DNA from: Acidobacteriaceae bacterium UBA1307
Lineage (GTDB): Bacteria > Acidobacteriota > Terriglobia > Terriglobales > Acidobacteriaceae
DNA length: 18,166 nt
Direction: 5' to 3'
Assembly: GCA_002307235.1 (NCBI GenBank)
Contig: DBTV01000035.1
Span: 130,236-148,401 of the forward strand
Part shown: one piece after another, positions 16,465-18,166 of the stretch
Layout: each line of letters opens with the position of its first letter
Position numbering within the stretch: the stretch's first letter is position 1
Position numbers and translations under genes: made by a program
Notes under the pieces: model-generated
Databases searched by the model: none
Told to the model about the DNA's origin: nothing
What the model saw: the letters and a program-made list of their open reading frames with translations, nothing else

Positions 16465-16484
16465 GCGTCGCGACAGGGCTTTTT
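16440..16484 (+). terminator. Bidirectional terminator between vapC and ackA, overlapping the vapC stop
   Basis: AGCCCTG (16440-16446) pairs with CAGGGCT (16474-16480). Inner stems are CGCGA/TCGCG (16448-16452 and 16468-16472) and CGCTC/GAGCG (16455-16459 and 16463-16467). TTTTT (16480-16484) follows on the plus strand, and the AAAATTTTA before it supplies a U-rich tail on the minus strand, so both convergent genes can end here. The vapC TGA (16462-16464) is in the apical loop region. Confidence 0.88.
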
Positions 16485-16519
16485 GCTGCCTTGTTTCTGT
16501 GGCGTTGAATGCCGCCGAG

Positions 16520-17722
16520 TTACTTCTTTTCGCCGAGCAGGCGCACGACGTGGTTGACGATCAGAAGATCTTCGGCCGGGGGAATGACGCGAACCACGAC
16601 CTTGGAGCTGTCGGCCGAGATGGTGGCTTCGCCGCGGACGTTGTTCTTCTCGGCGTCAAGCACGATGCCGAGCGCGCCCAGACCAGCGCAGACCTCGGCG
16701 CGGGTGTAGATGTCGTTCTCGCCGATGCCGCCGGTGAACACCAGTGCGTCGAGTCCGCCCAGTTCGACAAAGAAGCTGCCGATCCACTTCTGGATGGTCC
16801 AGATGAACTTGTCGACCGACAGGCGTGCCTTGGCGTTGCCCGCCTTGATGGCGTCGCGCAGATCGCGCATGTCATTCGACAGCTCGCTGACGCCGAGCAG
16901 GCCGGCCTTCTTGCTGGCAACGACTTCGAGCTTGTCGGCAGCTTCTTCCGCGTCCTTGGTGGTCTCGTTGATCTTGCGCAGAATGAACAGCAGCACGCCG
17001 GGATCGATGTCGCCGGTGCGGGTGCCGGAGATGATGCCGCCGGTCGGCGTCAGGCCCATCGAGGTGTCGATGCACTTGCCATTCTTGATTGCCGAAATCG
17101 AAGCGCCGTTGCCCAGGTGAGCGACGATCAGCTTCTCGGGCACGTTGCCGCCCAACTGGTAGATGATCGACTCATAGCTGATGCCATGCGCGCCGTAGCG
17201 CTGCACGCCCATGTTGGCGTATTCGGCCGGGATCGGCATGTGCTTGGCCACTTCCGGCATGGTGCGATGGAAGTAGGTGTCGAGAATGACGAAGTTCGGG
17301 ATGCCGGGGAACAGGCGCAGCGCCTCGCGCATGATGTAGACGGCGATGGGGGTGTGCAGCGGCGCGAAGGCCGTGTAGCTTTCCATCTCGTCGATCAGGG
17401 CCGGCGTAATGGCCTGATTTTCCTGCACGGTCGGGCCGCCGGAAACCATGCGGTGACCGATGGCGGCAGGGGCCGGGAACTTGCCGGAGTGCAGCGCGTC
17501 GGCAACCAGCTTGAAGGCCACGGCGCGGGTCGGCAGCGCCGGGTTTTCGTCAACGAGCTTGGCGCCGTTGGCGTCCTTGATCCAGAACTTGCCGTTGTCC
17601 GTGCCGATGCCGTCGACCGCGCCCTCAACGAGCTTGGTCCGCTGGCCATCGCCGGCTTCGTAGACAGAAAACTTGATCGAAGAAGAACCGCTATTCAAAA
17701 CGAGTACGGGCAAAGACGACAT
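16520..17722 (-). CDS. ackA: Acetate kinase (acetate/propionate kinase family)
   Basis: A 400-residue cytoplasmic kinase interconverting acetyl phosphate plus ADP with acetate plus ATP. Conserved positions are present: N10 and the G-S-S-S-I-K-F phosphate loop, R91 (G-H-R-M-V), H123 (A-P-L-H-T-P), D148 (L-D-T-Y-F-H), H179 (Y-G-A-H-G), H202/N205 (A-H-L-G-N-G-A-S), R235 (G-T-R-T-G-D-I-D-P), the FTGGIGEN nucleotide motif and a C-terminal A-E-D-L glutamate. Several usually constant neighbours differ: GHR.VSGG instead of VHGG, YGAHGISY instead of HGTSH, and TPTGGIISGTR instead of TPLEGL.MGTR. Substrate preference may therefore be altered. AAAGG lies 8 bases before the ATG. The gene upstream on this strand is phosphoketolase, whose product is acetyl phosphate. 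Confidence 0.94.
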   Translation of the reverse strand: MSSLPVLVLNSGSSSIKFSVYEAGDGQRTKLVEGAVDGIGTDNGKFWIKDANGAKLVDENPALPTRAVAFKLVADALHSGKFPAPAAIGHRMVSGGPTVQENQAITPALIDEMESYTAFAPLHTPIAVYIMREALRLFPGIPNFVILDTYFHRTMPEVAKHMPIPAEYANMGVQRYGAHGISYESIIYQLGGNVPEKLIVAHLGNGASISAIKNGKCIDTSMGLTPTGGIISGTRTGDIDPGVLLFILRKINETTKDAEEAADKLEVVASKKAGLLGVSELSNDMRDLRDAIKAGNAKARLSVDKFIWTIQKWIGSFFVELGGLDALVFTGGIGENDIYTRAEVCAGLGALGIVLDAEKNNVRGEATISADSSKVVVRVIPPAEDLLIVNHVVRLLGEKK

Positions 17723-17784
17723 GAAGAAAACCTTTCGCGTTGAAGTGTCAAATTGGCCGGTGACGGCGGAAACCGTTCAGCAAA

Positions 17785-17833
17785 GCATCGAACCGCCAGA
17801 AGGCTCGATGCGCTGAGCTTCTGCCGGTTCGAT
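17785..17833 (-). promoter_or_regulatory. Long inverted repeat in the xfp-ackA intergenic region
   Basis: ATCGAACCGCCAGAAG (17787-17802) and CTTCTGCCGGTTCGAT (17818-17833) are complementary at 15 of 16 positions. A second pairing, GCATCGA (17785-17791) with TCGATGC (17805-17811), competes for one arm. The element lies 63 bases before the ackA start. The rest of the 207-base gap shows no gene. A possible TTGTAC at 17860-17855 suggests a separate ackA promoter but is weak. Confidence 0.55.
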
Positions 17834-17929
17834 GGATAAAGCTACAGAATTAGTGTACAAGCCGCCGGCGCGCGCCTTCTTGCATTGCGGACAACGCGCC
17901 AACGGCGGTGGCTCAAATTGGGCCAACGG

Positions 17930-18166
17930 TTACCTGTTCGGCCAGCGCCAGTTCTTCACCTCGGGCAGATCGTCCCCGTGCTCAGCAACATAGAGCTTGT
18001 GGCGCTGAATCGCCTCGGAGTACCACTGGGTGGCATCGTCGACGGTCGGGGCCAGGCGCGGCACGCGGCGAATGGCGTCGAGGGTCAACTGGAAGCGGTC
18101 GATGTTGTTGAGCACGCACATGTCGAATGGCGTCGTCGTGGTGCCCTCTTCCTTGTAGCCGCGCAC
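17930..18166 (-). CDS. xfp: Phosphoketolase, C-terminal fragment (gene continues beyond window)
   Basis: The final 78 residues of a xylulose-5-phosphate/fructose-6-phosphate phosphoketolase, a thiamine-diphosphate enzyme that splits sugar phosphates into acetyl phosphate and glyceraldehyde-3- or erythrose-4-phosphate. The stretch R-G-Y-K-E-E-G-T-T-T-T-P-F-D-M, followed by LNNIDRFQLTLDAIRRVP and the end H-G-D-D-L-P-E-V-K-N-W-R-W, is characteristic of the C-terminus of this family (about 790 residues in full). The first visible codon (GTG) is internal, not a start. It precedes ackA on the same strand. Confidence 0.92.
   Translation of the reverse strand: MRGYKEEGTTTTPFDMCVLNNIDRFQLTLDAIRRVPRLAPTVDDATQWYSEAIQRHKLYVAEHGDDLPEVKNWRWPNR

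Noticed and set aside
16499..17743. Open frame of 414 codons on the plus strand opposite ackA
   Set aside because: The minus strand encodes an unmistakable acetate kinase; the plus frame is D/G/V-rich shadow sequence and begins next to the bidirectional terminator.

Overview
This 18.2 kb window looks like a chromosomal segment of an Acidobacteriota bacterium (probably class Terriglobia). The reasons are a G+C-rich genome, a 1148-residue Oar-like TonB-dependent receptor with an N-terminal carboxypeptidase-regulatory-like domain (a hallmark of this phylum), and long shadow reading frames opposite the genes. The assignment is inference from gene content and style. No rRNA, tRNA, CRISPR array, transposase or phage gene is visible.

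Layout. Positions 1-1552 (minus): the 5' two thirds of metK, a structured leader, and a short RodZ-like helix-turn-helix membrane protein with a good sigma70-type promoter. Positions 1784-2887 (plus): an ABC-type permease with no ATPase beside it. Positions 3248-6694 (plus): the Oar-like receptor, ended by a UUCG-tetraloop terminator. Positions 6751-6917: two unusual short tandem repeats (period 8 and period 7). Positions 6918-11689 (plus): a secreted SH3/TPR-like protein, uppP (undecaprenyl-diphosphate phosphatase) and ftsK (DNA translocase), so a cell-envelope and division group. Positions 11966-15736 (plus): a promoter, a leader with alternative hairpins, a sodium:solute symporter, a 73-residue two-helix membrane protein and a fucose/arabinose-isomerase-like enzyme, closed by a strong terminator; together a likely sugar uptake and isomerisation operon. 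Positions 15741-16484 (plus): a compact AbrB/PIN toxin-antitoxin module with its own promoter, a perfect operator-like palindrome and a bidirectional terminator. Positions 16520-18166 (minus): ackA, preceded by the 3' end of xfp (phosphoketolase). These two form a phosphoketolase, acetyl phosphate, acetate plus ATP route.

The least explained item is the symporter / small membrane protein / cysteine-rich isomerase-like cassette with its hairpin leader. Second are the regulatory structures: the palindrome in the toxin-antitoxin promoter, the near-perfect 16-nt inverted repeat upstream of ackA, and the structured metK leader. Several starts were chosen from Shine-Dalgarno position and family N-termini rather than from the longest open frame (metK, receptor, uppP, ftsK, symporter). 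All structures were read by eye; no folding or database search was run.
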